Part shown: piece after piece, positions 37,719 through 46,174 of the stretch
Position numbering within the stretch: position 1 is the first letter of the stretch
Layout: each line of letters begins with the position of its first letter
Assembly: GCF_011297335.1 (NCBI RefSeq)
Contig: NZ_JAAOTJ010000006.1
Coordinates: 301,041 to 365,040 of the forward strand
Direction of reading: 5' to 3'
Source: Catellatospora methionotrophica
GTDB lineage: Bacteria; Actinomycetota; Actinomycetes; Mycobacteriales; Micromonosporaceae
Length of the DNA stretch: 64,000 nt
Notes under the pieces: generated by a model
What the model was told of the DNA's origin: nothing
Database searches by the model: none
The model's input: only the letters and a program-made list of their open reading frames with translations
Translations under genes and position numbers: made by a program

Positions 37719-38882
37719 TTGAGGCAACGACTCGCGCGGGTGCTCGGAGGCGTCGCCATTCTGGCGCTCGTCGCCGGTGGCGCCGCCGCATGCAAGAAGG
37801 AAGAGCCGACGACGCCGGGCGGCAGCACCGTCTCGGGTCTGAAGATCGGTTTCTTCGGCGCACTCACCGGTGACGCCGCTGGCCTCGTGACGCCGGGTAA
37901 GAACGGCGCCGAGCTGGCGATCGCTGAGTACAACGCGGCCAACCCGGGCGCCAACGTCACCCTGGTGCCGTTCGACTCGCAGGGTTCGGGCGACAAGGCC
38001 GCTCCGCTGGCCACCGCCGCCGTCGCCGACGAGAAGATCATCGGTGTCGTCGGCCCGGCGTTCTCGGGTGAGTCCGAGGTCGCCAACCCGATCTTCGACA
38101 AGGCCGGCCTGCCGATCATCACGCAGTCCGCGACCCGCCCGAGCCTGAACAGCAAGGGCTGGAAGATCTTCCACCGTGGCGTCGGCAACGACCTGTCCCA
38201 GGGCCCGGCCATCGGCCGCTACCTGAAGGACGTCGCCAAGGCCGAGAAGGTCTTCCTGGTCGACGACCAGTCCGCGTACGGCACCGGCCTGCGCGACGAG
38301 GTCGAGAAGGTCGTCGGCGCCGCTGTCGTCGGCAAGGACAAGGTCACCGAGAAGCAGGTCGAGTTCGGCCCCGTCGTGACGGCTGTCAAGAACAGCGGCG
38401 CGACCGCGGTGTTCTACGGCGGTTACACCCCGGAGGCGGCCCCGTTCCTGAAGCAGCTGCGTGCCGGCGGCTTCAAGGGCACCTTCATCGGTGGCGACGG
38501 TCTCTACGACGCCAACATGCTGAGCGTGACCGGTAAGGCCGACGTCGAGGGCGCGGTCGTGACGTGCCCGTGTGGCCCGGCCACCGCGGCCAAGGGCAAC
38601 TTCGTGGCCGACTTCAAGGCCAAGTTCGGCACCGACCCGGGCGTGTACGCCGACGTGGCGTACGACCTGACCAAGGTCTTCCTGGAGGGCTTCAAGGCCG
38701 GCAAGACCACGCGTGCCGACATGCAGGCGTTCCTGGGCACCTACAACGGCGTCGGCACCGCTACCGGTGTGACGTACAAGTGGGAGGCCAACGGCGAGCT
38801 CGACCCGGCGCAGGTCTCGATCTGGGCGTTCGTCGCCAAGGACGGCGCGTGGGCGAACCCGACGCAGCTCCCGAAGAGCTGA
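37719..38882 (+). CDS. livJ: Branched-chain amino acid ABC transporter, substrate-binding lipoprotein
   Basis: The 387-aa protein has a lipoprotein signal ending in AGGAAAC and a type-I periplasmic-binding fold (LKIGFFGALTGDAAGLVTPGKNGAELAIAEYNAANPGANVTL). It captures leucine, isoleucine or valine at the cell surface. TTG 37719 follows TGGAGGAGGG. It is separated from livHMGF by a hairpin terminator, which should let it be made in excess over the membrane subunits. Confidence 0.93.
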   Translation: MRQRLARVLGGVAILALVAGGAAACKKEEPTTPGGSTVSGLKIGFFGALTGDAAGLVTPGKNGAELAIAEYNAANPGANVTLVPFDSQGSGDKAAPLATAAVADEKIIGVVGPAFSGESEVANPIFDKAGLPIITQSATRPSLNSKGWKIFHRGVGNDLSQGPAIGRYLKDVAKAEKVFLVDDQSAYGTGLRDEVEKVVGAAVVGKDKVTEKQVEFGPVVTAVKNSGATAVFYGGYTPEAAPFLKQLRAGGFKGTFIGGDGLYDANMLSVTGKADVEGAVVTCPCGPATAAKGNFVADFKAKFGTDPGVYADVAYDLTKVFLEGFKAGKTTRADMQAFLGTYNGVGTATGVTYKWEANGELDPAQVSIWAFVAKDGAWANPTQLPKS

Positions 38883-38920
38883 TCTTTCCCGATCGGTAAG
38901 TGATTCGCAGTTGATACCCG

Positions 38921-38960
38921 GTGCGGCCGGAGGTTCCCCCTTCCGGCCGCACCCGGCTTT
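38921..38960 (+). terminator. Intra-operon partial terminator between livJ and livH
   Basis: GTGCGGCCGGA and its exact complement with a 10-base loop are followed by CCGGCTTTT. It sits between the binding-protein gene and the membrane genes, the typical place for attenuation. Confidence 0.8.
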
Positions 38961-38984
38961 TCAGAAACCCTTTCGGGAGCCCCC

Positions 38985-39935
38985 GTGAATTTCGATGACC
39001 TGATCCAGGGTTTTCCTGATCTGACCACCACCGGATTGGCCCAAGGGTCGATCTACGCGCTGGTGGCGCTCGGGTACACCCTGGTCTACGGCGTCTTGCG
39101 TCTGATCAACTTTGCCCACTCCGAGGTCTTCATGTACGGCACCTTCGCCGCGCTGTGGACCTGGGGCCTGATGGGTTACGACAGCAACTCGGCCCGCCCC
39201 GACCTGGGGACGGCGCTGCTGCTGATCGTCGTCTCGCTGGTGGTCGCCTCACTGTTCTCCGGTGGTGTGGCGATGGTCGTCGAGGCGGTGGCCTACCGGC
39301 CGCTGCGCAAGCGCAACGCTCCACCCCTCGTCTTCCTGATCAGCGCCATCGGCGCGTCGTTCGTGCTCGCCGAGCTGATGGGTGCTTTCACCGAGCGCCG
39401 CCAGCAGGGCATTCCCGGCCTGCTGCCGACGGAGCCCCTGTTCTCGGCTGGTGGCTGGACCGTCTACCCGCTGCAGCTGATGACCTTCGTGGTCGCGCTG
39501 GCCGTGATGTTCGGCCTGGACTGGTTCGTGTCCAAGACCCGGTTCGGCCGGGGTATCCGGGCCGTCGCGCAGGACGCTGACACCGCCGCCCTGATGGGCG
39601 TGAACAAGGGCCGCGTGATCGGGCTCGTGTTCCTGCTCGGTGGCCTGCTGGCCGGTGTCGCCGCGGTCTTCTACAGCATGAAGCAGGGCAACACCCGCTT
39701 CAACGTGGGCTTCCTGATCGGTTTGAAGGCGTTCTCGGCCGCGGTGCTCGGCGGTATCGGCAACCTGCGCGGTGCGCTGGTCGGCGGTCTGCTGCTGGGC
39801 CTGGTCGAGGCGTACGGCGCGGCGCTGTTCGGCTCCAACTGGACCAACGTCATCGCGTTCGTGGTGCTGCTCGTCCTGCTGATGTTCCGCCCCACCGGTC
39901 TGCTGGGAGAATCGCTGGGGAGGGCCCGCGCATGA
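38985..39935 (+). CDS. livH: Branched-chain amino acid ABC transporter permease
   Basis: The 316-aa protein has eight hydrophobic segments. LAQGSIYALVALGYTLVYGVLRLINFAHSEVFMYG and GIGNLRGALVGGLLLGLVEAYG are LivH signatures. It pairs with LivM. The GTG start 38985 is followed, at the 3' end, by a 4-base overlap with livM. Confidence 0.95.
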   Translation: MNFDDLIQGFPDLTTTGLAQGSIYALVALGYTLVYGVLRLINFAHSEVFMYGTFAALWTWGLMGYDSNSARPDLGTALLLIVVSLVVASLFSGGVAMVVEAVAYRPLRKRNAPPLVFLISAIGASFVLAELMGAFTERRQQGIPGLLPTEPLFSAGGWTVYPLQLMTFVVALAVMFGLDWFVSKTRFGRGIRAVAQDADTAALMGVNKGRVIGLVFLLGGLLAGVAAVFYSMKQGNTRFNVGFLIGLKAFSAAVLGGIGNLRGALVGGLLLGLVEAYGAALFGSNWTNVIAFVVLLVLLMFRPTGLLGESLGRARA

Positions 39936-41134
39936 CGACCGAGACTGTCAAGAAGCAGCGCTGGAAGCTGAACCTGCGGGATCGCTTCCAGGACCTGCCG
40001 CTGCCGGCCCGGATCACCGCGATGGCGGTGTTCGTGGTGCTGCTGTACCTGCTGCCGACGAAGGCGTTCTACGAGAACCTCGGCTTCCCGATCCCGATGG
40101 GCAGCGGCTACCTGCCGTTCTACACGACCGGCTCGGACATGGCCGGTGTGCTGTTCCAGTGCGGTTACTACATCCTGCTGGCGCTGGGCCTGAACGTGGT
40201 GCTCGGCTACGCCGGTCTGCTCGACCTCGGCTTCTTCGGCTTCTTCGCGGTCGGCGCGTACACGGTGGCGCTGCTGACGTCGCCGGAGAGCAAGCTGATC
40301 ACGGAGTACAACTGGTTCGAGAGCCCGTGGCCGTGGCTGGTGACGGTGCCGATCGCGATCGCGCTGGCGATGCTGTCGGGTGTGCTGCTGGGCTGGCCGA
40401 CGCTGCGGTTGCGCGGTGACTACCTGGCGATCGTGACACTGGGCTTCGCCGAGATCATCCGGATCGTGGCCAAGAACCAGGACTGGATCCTCAACGGCGA
40501 CCGCGGCATCCCGAGCGTCGGGCACCCGCCGGGCACCTACTCCAACGGCGAGGCGATCTTCGAGCTGGACTTCGCGCCGTACTACTGGCTCGTGCTGACG
40601 GTGATCATCGTGGTCATCTTCCTGATCCGGAACCTGGCCAACAGCCGGGTCGGCCGGGCGTGGGTGGCCATCCGCGAGGACGAGGACGCGGCCGAGCTGA
40701 TGGGCGTGCCCACGTTCAAGTTCAAGCTGTGGGCGTTCGCGATCGGTGCGGCGATCGGCGGCCTGTCCGGTTCGCTGTGGGCGGGCCAGGCGAACTTCGT
40801 CAACTCGGCGACGTTCAGCCTGGAGAACTCGATCCTGGTGCTGGCGGCGGTCCTGCTGGGCGGCGCGGGCAGCATCGGCGGCGCGATCCTGGGCGGCTTC
40901 CTGGTCATCTACCTGCCGGAGTGGCTGCGCTCGGTCGGTGACGTGTTCGGCTGGCCGACGCAGGTCACGGTGGGCGGCATCCACATCGACGTCAGCCCGA
41001 CGTCGCTGCGGTTCGTCATCTTCGGCGCGCTGCTCATCGTGGTGATGATCTACCGCCCACAGGGCCTGTGGCCCAACCGCCGCCGCGCGGCGGAGCTCAA
41101 GGACCGGCAGAAGGAGGTGGCCCCCGTTGAGTGA
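39932..41134 (+). CDS. livM: Branched-chain amino acid ABC transporter permease
   Basis: The 400-aa protein carries the LivM blocks YILLALGLNVVLGYAGLLDLGFFGFFAVGAYT, LRGDYLAIVTLGFAEIIRIVAKN and GGAGSIGGAILGGFLVIYLPEWLR. It overlaps livH (ATGA) and livG, so the permeases are co-translated. It is longer than E. coli LivM at the N-terminus and in the DIGIPS-like loop. Confidence 0.95.
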   Translation: MTTETVKKQRWKLNLRDRFQDLPLPARITAMAVFVVLLYLLPTKAFYENLGFPIPMGSGYLPFYTTGSDMAGVLFQCGYYILLALGLNVVLGYAGLLDLGFFGFFAVGAYTVALLTSPESKLITEYNWFESPWPWLVTVPIAIALAMLSGVLLGWPTLRLRGDYLAIVTLGFAEIIRIVAKNQDWILNGDRGIPSVGHPPGTYSNGEAIFELDFAPYYWLVLTVIIVVIFLIRNLANSRVGRAWVAIREDEDAAELMGVPTFKFKLWAFAIGAAIGGLSGSLWAGQANFVNSATFSLENSILVLAAVLLGGAGSIGGAILGGFLVIYLPEWLRSVGDVFGWPTQVTVGGIHIDVSPTSLRFVIFGALLIVVMIYRPQGLWPNRRRAAELKDRQKEVAPVE

Positions 41135-41906
41135 GCGCAAACCTCTGCTGGAGGTCGACAACGTCACGCTGCGCTTCGGCGGTGTGGTGGCGCTGAACCA
41201 GGTCGACTTCACCCTCTACGAGGGCGAGATCCTGGGTCTGATCGGCCCGAACGGCGCCGGCAAGACGACCTGCTTCAACGCCATGACGGGCGTGTACCTG
41301 CCGACCGAGGGCCAGATCCGGTTCAAGGGCGAGCAGGTCAGCGGCAAGAAGCGCAACAAGATCACGAAGATGGGCATGGCCCGGACGTTCCAGAACATCC
41401 GTCTCTTCCCGGAGATGACGGCGCTGGAGAACGTCCTGGTGGGCGCGGACGCGCACAACACGACCAGCGTGCCGACGGCGCTGCTGCGGCTGCCCAAGCA
41501 CTGGCGCGAGGAGCGCCAGAGCAAGGCGCGGGCGCTGGAGCTGCTGAACTTCGTGGGCATCACGGGCCGCAGCGACGACCTGGCCCGTAACCTGTCCTAC
41601 GGTGACCAGCGGCGGCTGGAGATCGCCCGCGCGCTGGCCACCAATCCCGCGCTGCTCTGCCTGGACGAGCCGGCTGCCGGCTTCAACCCGGCGGAGAAGG
41701 TCGCGCTGCTGGAGCTGATCAAGAAGATCCGCGACTCGGGCGTGACCGTGCTGCTCATCGAGCACGACATGCGGCTGGTCATGGGTGTGACGGACCGGAT
41801 CGTCGTGCTGGAGTTCGGCAGGAAGATCGCTGAGGGTACGCCCGAGGAAGTGCGGGACAACCCGAAGGTGGTCGCTGCGTACCTGGGGGTTCCCGATGCT
41901 GCTTGA
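41127..41906 (+). CDS. livG: Branched-chain amino acid ABC transporter ATPase
   Basis: The 259-aa ATPase has GLIGPNGAGKTTCFN, the Q-loop RTFQNIRLF, the signature NLSYGDQRRLEIARAL, and LLCLDEPAAGFNP. TTG 41127 follows AAGGAGGTG and overlaps the livM stop. It pairs with LivF to power uptake. Confidence 0.95.
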   Translation: MSERKPLLEVDNVTLRFGGVVALNQVDFTLYEGEILGLIGPNGAGKTTCFNAMTGVYLPTEGQIRFKGEQVSGKKRNKITKMGMARTFQNIRLFPEMTALENVLVGADAHNTTSVPTALLRLPKHWREERQSKARALELLNFVGITGRSDDLARNLSYGDQRRLEIARALATNPALLCLDEPAAGFNPAEKVALLELIKKIRDSGVTVLLIEHDMRLVMGVTDRIVVLEFGRKIAEGTPEEVRDNPKVVAAYLGVPDAA

Positions 41907-42606
41907 GATCGACGACATCACGCTGCACTACGGGCGGATCCAGGCCCTGCACGGCATCAGCCTGCACGTCAACGAGGGTGAGGTCGTCGCGCTGATCGGC
42001 GCGAACGGGGCCGGCAAGTCGACCATCATGCGGGCCATCTCGGGCCTGCGGGCGGTGTCGAGCGGGGCGATCCGGTTCCAGGGCGAGGACATCAGCAAGG
42101 TCCGGGCGGACCTGCGGGTGGCCCGTGGCATCTGCCAGGCGCCGGAGGGCCGGGGCGTGTTCCCGGGTATGACGGTCCAGGAGAACCTGGAGATGGGCGC
42201 GTACATCCGGCGCGACCATGCGGCGATCGCGCAGGACATGGAGCGGGTCTACGGCCTGTTCCCGCGTCTGCTGGAGCGGCGCAAGCAGGCCGGTGGCACG
42301 CTGTCGGGCGGCGAGCAGCAGATGCTCGCGGTGGGCCGGGCGCTGATGGCGCGGCCGAAGCTGCTGCTGCTCGACGAGCCGTCGATGGGCCTCGCCCCGA
42401 TGATCATCCAGCAGATCTTCACGATCATCACGGAGATCAACCAGCAGGGCACCACGGTGTTGCTGGTGGAGCAGAACGCGCAGCAGGCGCTGTCGCGCGC
42501 GCACCGGGCGTACGTGTTGGAGACCGGCAACATCGTCAAGGAGGGCACGGGGGCGGACCTGCTCCACGACCCGGCGGTGAAGGCGGCCTACCTCGGCGTG
42601 GCCTGA
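41896..42606 (+). CDS. livF: Branched-chain amino acid ABC transporter ATPase
   Basis: The 236-aa ATPase has ALIGANGAGKSTIMR, the Q-loop GICQAPEGRGVFPGMTVQEN, the signature LSGGEQQMLAVGRAL and LLLLDEPSMGLAP, the LivF form. It overlaps livG by 11 bases and closes the operon, followed by a hairpin. Confidence 0.95.
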   Translation: MLLEIDDITLHYGRIQALHGISLHVNEGEVVALIGANGAGKSTIMRAISGLRAVSSGAIRFQGEDISKVRADLRVARGICQAPEGRGVFPGMTVQENLEMGAYIRRDHAAIAQDMERVYGLFPRLLERRKQAGGTLSGGEQQMLAVGRALMARPKLLLLDEPSMGLAPMIIQQIFTIITEINQQGTTVLLVEQNAQQALSRAHRAYVLETGNIVKEGTGADLLHDPAVKAAYLGVA

Positions 42607-42621
42607 TCGCTGAGCTGACGG

Positions 42622-42665
42622 GCGGCCCGTCGCACGCGTCCTGGGGGGCGTGGGCGGCGGGCCGC
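42622..42665. terminator. Hairpin terminator after livF
   Basis: GCGGCCCG (42622-42629) with CGGGCCGC (42658-42665), with partial pairing inside, 15 bases past the livF stop. Confidence 0.55.
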
Positions 42666-42755
42666 TCCTTGCCGTGCCGGGCGATGTGTCCCGGTTCGGA
42701 CCAGGACGCGGCTCACCTTGCGTTACCGTGAATCATCACACGGTACGCAAAGGGG

Positions 42756-43640
42756 ATGGATGTGCTCAAGAGACTGATTCCGGTCGGGGCGTGCGCGCTC
42801 GCGCTGGCCGCGGGCGGTTGCGGCGGCGGCGAGCCCGCCGCGTCCCCGAGCGCCGGACCCAGCGTGTCGGCCAACCCGACGCTGGCGGCGATGGTGCCCG
42901 ACGCCATCAAGTCCGACGGCAAGATCCTGGTGGGCGTCGACGCGACGTACGCCCCGAACGAGTTCCTGGCCCCCGACGGCTCGACCGTGGTCGGCTTCGA
43001 CGTCGACCTGTTCAAGGCCGTCGCGCAGACCCTCGGGCTGACCGCCGAGTTCCAGCCGGCCACCTTCGGCGACATCATCCCGGGTGTCGGCTCCGGCAAG
43101 TACGAGGTCGGCGTCTCCTCGTTCACCGTCAACGACGAGCGCAAGAAGCAGGCGCAGATGGTGACCTACTTCAGCGCCGGGACCCAGTGGGCGACCAAGA
43201 CCGGCAACCCGGCCGGGATCAACCCCGCCGAACCGTGCGGCAAGCGCATCGCGGTGCAGAAGGACACGGTCCAGTTCGAGGACATCACCAAGCGGTCCGA
43301 GGCGTGCACCGCCGCGGGCAAGCCCGCCGTGGTCGTCCAGCCGTACGCGGGCCAGGACCAGGTCGCCAGCTCCGTGGTGTCCGGCAAGGACGACGCGATG
43401 CTGGCCGACTCGCCGGTCGCGGCGTACGCGGTCAAGCAGTCCAACGGGCAGCTGGAGCTGCTCGGCGACATCTACGACTCGGCCCCCTACGGCTACGTGG
43501 TCAGCAACAACCAGCCCGAGATGGCCAAGGCCCTGCAGGCGGCGGTCGACGAGCTGATCAAGAACGGGGCGTACGAGAAGATCCTGAGCAACTGGGGCGT
43601 GCAGGCGGGCGCCGTGCCGAGCGCGCAGATCAACCCGTAG
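42756..43640 (+). CDS. Polar amino acid (glutamate-type) ABC transporter, binding lipoprotein
   Basis: The 294-aa protein has a lipoprotein signal ending AAGGC and a class-3 solute-binding fold: ILVGVDATYAPNEFLAPDGSTVVGFDVDLFKAVAQTLGL. This opening resembles glutamate/arginine/histidine-binding proteins. It heads a four-gene unit with permease, coupling ORF and ATPase. Exact amino acid not predictable. Confidence 0.92.
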   Translation: MDVLKRLIPVGACALALAAGGCGGGEPAASPSAGPSVSANPTLAAMVPDAIKSDGKILVGVDATYAPNEFLAPDGSTVVGFDVDLFKAVAQTLGLTAEFQPATFGDIIPGVGSGKYEVGVSSFTVNDERKKQAQMVTYFSAGTQWATKTGNPAGINPAEPCGKRIAVQKDTVQFEDITKRSEACTAAGKPAVVVQPYAGQDQVASSVVSGKDDAMLADSPVAAYAVKQSNGQLELLGDIYDSAPYGYVVSNNQPEMAKALQAAVDELIKNGAYEKILSNWGVQAGAVPSAQINP

Positions 43641-43643
43641 GCC

Positions 43644-44621
43644 ATGACCATCCCGGACACGTCGGCCACCCCGGTGCCGCGGGACGCCGAACCGATCAAG
43701 GCCATCCCGGTCCGGCACCCGGGACGGTGGGTCGCGATCGTGGTGATCGCGGTGCTGGCGGCGATGTTCGTGCACCTGCTGGTCACCAACAGCGCCTTCC
43801 AGTGGAAGTTCATGTTCCAGAACATGTTCACGCCACCGGTGATGCGCGGGCTGCTCGGCACCGTCTCGATCACGATCCTGGCGATGATCATCGGGGTGGT
43901 GCTGGGCATCGTGGTCGCGGTGGCCCGGCTGTCCAACAACCCGATCCTGCGCGGCACGTCGTGGGCGTACACCTGGTTCTTCCGGGCCGTGCCCCGGTAC
44001 GTGCTGCTGATCGTCATGGGCAACCTGGGCATCCTGTGGCCGCGCCTGGAGATCGGCGTCCCGTTCGACACCTACCTCGGCAAGTTGTTCGGGCTGCAAG
44101 ACGCGCACTGGCGGCTGTTCGGCATCACGACCCGCGAGCTGCTGGTCGGGTTCTGGGTCGGGGTGCTGGGCCTGGCGCTGTCGGAGGCCGCGTACATGGC
44201 CGAGATCGTGCGGGCGGGCATGCTGTCGGTCGACCCGGGCCAGGACGAGGCCGCCACCGCCCTCGGCATGAGCCGCGCGCAGGCCCTGCGGCGCGTGGTG
44301 CTGCCGCAGGCCATGCGCGTGATCATCCCGCCGACCGGCAACGAGACCATCGCGATGCTCAAGGACACCTCGCTGCTCATCGCGGTGCCGGTCACCGCCG
44401 AGCTGTTCTTCCAGCTGTCGGCCATCGGCAACCGCACCTTCCAGGTGTTCCCGATGCTGGTCGCCGCGATCCTGTGGTACCTGTTCCTGGTCAGCATCCT
44501 GCTGGTCGGCCAGTACTTCCTGGAGAAGCGCTTCTCCCGCGGCTACGGCCGCGCCGCCAAGGCGAAGATGAAGCTCGAAGGCCTCGCCGCCGAGCACGGA
44601 GCGAACCCGGAGCTGCCATGA
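43644..44621 (+). CDS. Polar amino acid ABC transporter permease
   Basis: The 325-aa protein has five to six hydrophobic segments. The HisM/GlnP-type loop [52 protein letters not shown] is encoded at about 44185-44345. It starts three bases after the binding protein, and its TGA overlaps the ATG of a 14-codon ORF. Confidence 0.93.
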   Translation: MTIPDTSATPVPRDAEPIKAIPVRHPGRWVAIVVIAVLAAMFVHLLVTNSAFQWKFMFQNMFTPPVMRGLLGTVSITILAMIIGVVLGIVVAVARLSNNPILRGTSWAYTWFFRAVPRYVLLIVMGNLGILWPRLEIGVPFDTYLGKLFGLQDAHWRLFGITTRELLVGFWVGVLGLALSEAAYMAEIVRAGMLSVDPGQDEAATALGMSRAQALRRVVLPQAMRVIIPPTGNETIAMLKDTSLLIAVPVTAELFFQLSAIGNRTFQVFPMLVAAILWYLFLVSILLVGQYFLEKRFSRGYGRAAKAKMKLEGLAAEHGANPELP

Positions 44622-44662
44622 GCCAGCGTTGCGAAGACCCCGCCGGCGGGGTGGCGGCATGA
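44618..44662 (+). CDS. 14-codon bridging ORF between permease and ATPase genes
   Basis: ATG 44618 overlaps the permease TGA (ATGA), and its own TGA overlaps the ATPase ATG (ATGA at 44659). The peptide is [14 protein letters not shown]. It closes a 37-base gap exactly, the same layout as the 24-codon ORF at 3691. Coupling of translation is the likely role. Confidence 0.55.
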   Translation: MSQRCEDPAGGVAA

Positions 44663-45504
44663 GCGACCAGGCGCGGCACCGCGCGCCGGACGACGACGCC
44701 CAGCCCGTGGTCCGCGCCGCGGACCCGCACCCGGCCGCCGGCGCGGAGCCCATGGTCCGGGCGGAGAACGTGCACAAGGCGTTCGGGCACGTCAAGGTGC
44801 TGCGCGGCATCGACGTGACGGTGCCGCGCGGCAACGTGTGCGTGGTGCTGGGCCCATCCGGCTCGGGCAAGTCGACGTTCCTGCGCTGCATCAACCACCT
44901 GGAGAAGATCGACGCCGGGCGGATCTGGGTCGACGGCAACCTCGTCGGCTACCAGCAGAAGGGCGACAAGCTCTACGAGCTGCACGACAAGGCGGTCGCC
45001 GCGCAGCGCCGCGAGATCGGCATGGTGTTCCAGCGCTTCAACCTGTTCCCGCACATGTGCGCGCTGGAGAACGTGATCGAGGCCCCCACCATGGTCAAGG
45101 GCCACGGCCGGGCCGACGCCCGCCGCCGAGGCATGGAACTGCTGGACCGCGTCGGCCTGGCCGACAAGGCCCTGAACTACCCGTCCCAGCTGTCCGGCGG
45201 CCAGCAGCAGCGTGTGGCCATCGCCCGCGCCCTGGCCATGGACCCCAAGCTGATGCTGTTCGACGAACCCACCAGCGCACTGGACCCCGAACTCGTCGGC
45301 GACGTCCTCGACGCCATGAAGGACCTGGCGAGATCCGGCATGACCATGGTCGTGGTCACTCACGAGATCGGCTTCGCCCGCGAGGTCGGCGACCAGCTCA
45401 TCTTCATGGACGACGGCGTGGTCGTCGAATCCGGCGCTCCCCGGGAAGTCCTCGCCAACCCCCGACACCCCCGCACCCGCGACTTCCTCAGCAAGGTCCT
45501 CTGA
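44659..45504 (+). CDS. Polar amino acid ABC transporter ATPase
   Basis: The 281-aa ATPase has a 30-residue disordered N-terminus, then [20 protein letters not shown], Walker [20 protein letters not shown], the Q-loop [11 protein letters not shown], signature [15 protein letters not shown] and Walker [18 protein letters not shown]. This is the GlnQ/HisP type. The insert [23 protein letters not shown] is family-typical. It energises the uptake system upstream. Confidence 0.95.
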   Translation: MSDQARHRAPDDDAQPVVRAADPHPAAGAEPMVRAENVHKAFGHVKVLRGIDVTVPRGNVCVVLGPSGSGKSTFLRCINHLEKIDAGRIWVDGNLVGYQQKGDKLYELHDKAVAAQRREIGMVFQRFNLFPHMCALENVIEAPTMVKGHGRADARRRGMELLDRVGLADKALNYPSQLSGGQQQRVAIARALAMDPKLMLFDEPTSALDPELVGDVLDAMKDLARSGMTMVVVTHEIGFAREVGDQLIFMDDGVVVESGAPREVLANPRHPRTRDFLSKVL

Positions 45505-45652
45505 CCTCCGGACGCCGTCCCCGTCCCCGGTTGCCGTCCCTGGTTGCCGTTTCGACGGGCAACTCTGACGCGGTGTTCGGTCAGGATGCGGGCGCGGGAC
45601 GCCGGGCCCGTGCGTGATCGACGTTGCCGTGCCGGGGCATTAGGGTGGGCAT

Positions 45653-46042
45653 ATGCCTACCGTCGCGGACCTGGAGTTCGGGAAGTACCTGCTGGTAACC
45701 ACGTTCCGCAGGGACGGGCGGGCGGTGCCGACGCCGGTGTGGGCGGTGCGTGACGGGGCGGACATCTACGTCTGGACGGTCGCCGACAGCGGCAAGGTCA
45801 AACGGCTACGGCGCAGCAGCAAGGTCACCATCAGCGACTGCGACGTGCGCGGCAGGGTCACCGGACCCACCATCCCGGCCCGGGCCAGACTGCTCGGCCC
45901 GGACGAGACCGCGTCCGTGCGGCACCTGCTGGCAGGCAAGTACGGCATCCTCGGCCGGATCACGATGTGGGGCAGCTGGCTCCGGCGGGGCGCGAACGGC
46001 ACCGTCGGCGTCCGCATCACCGAGCCGGTCGCCCGCGCCTGA
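45653..46042 (+). CDS. PPOX class F420-dependent oxidoreductase
   Basis: The 129-aa single-domain split-barrel protein has FGKYLLVTTFRRDGRAVPTPVWAV, IYVWTVADSGKVKRLRRSSKVTISDCDVRG and a closing GRITMWGSWLRRG. This is the TIGR03666 pattern of actinobacterial flavin/F420-binding split-barrel proteins. ATG 45653 is preceded by weak purines. Confidence 0.85.
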   Translation: MPTVADLEFGKYLLVTTFRRDGRAVPTPVWAVRDGADIYVWTVADSGKVKRLRRSSKVTISDCDVRGRVTGPTIPARARLLGPDETASVRHLLAGKYGILGRITMWGSWLRRGANGTVGVRITEPVARA

Positions 46043-46174
46043 CCGGCCGGTGGGCATGGCGTCGCCGCCGTGGCGCGCCCGCGTGCGGGCAGCCGATTCC
46101 TGATCGACGTGACGTGCGGGCCGGCGGTGGCGGCGCGGGGGCGGGGCGTCGGGGGTAGGGCATAAGCTCTTCGG

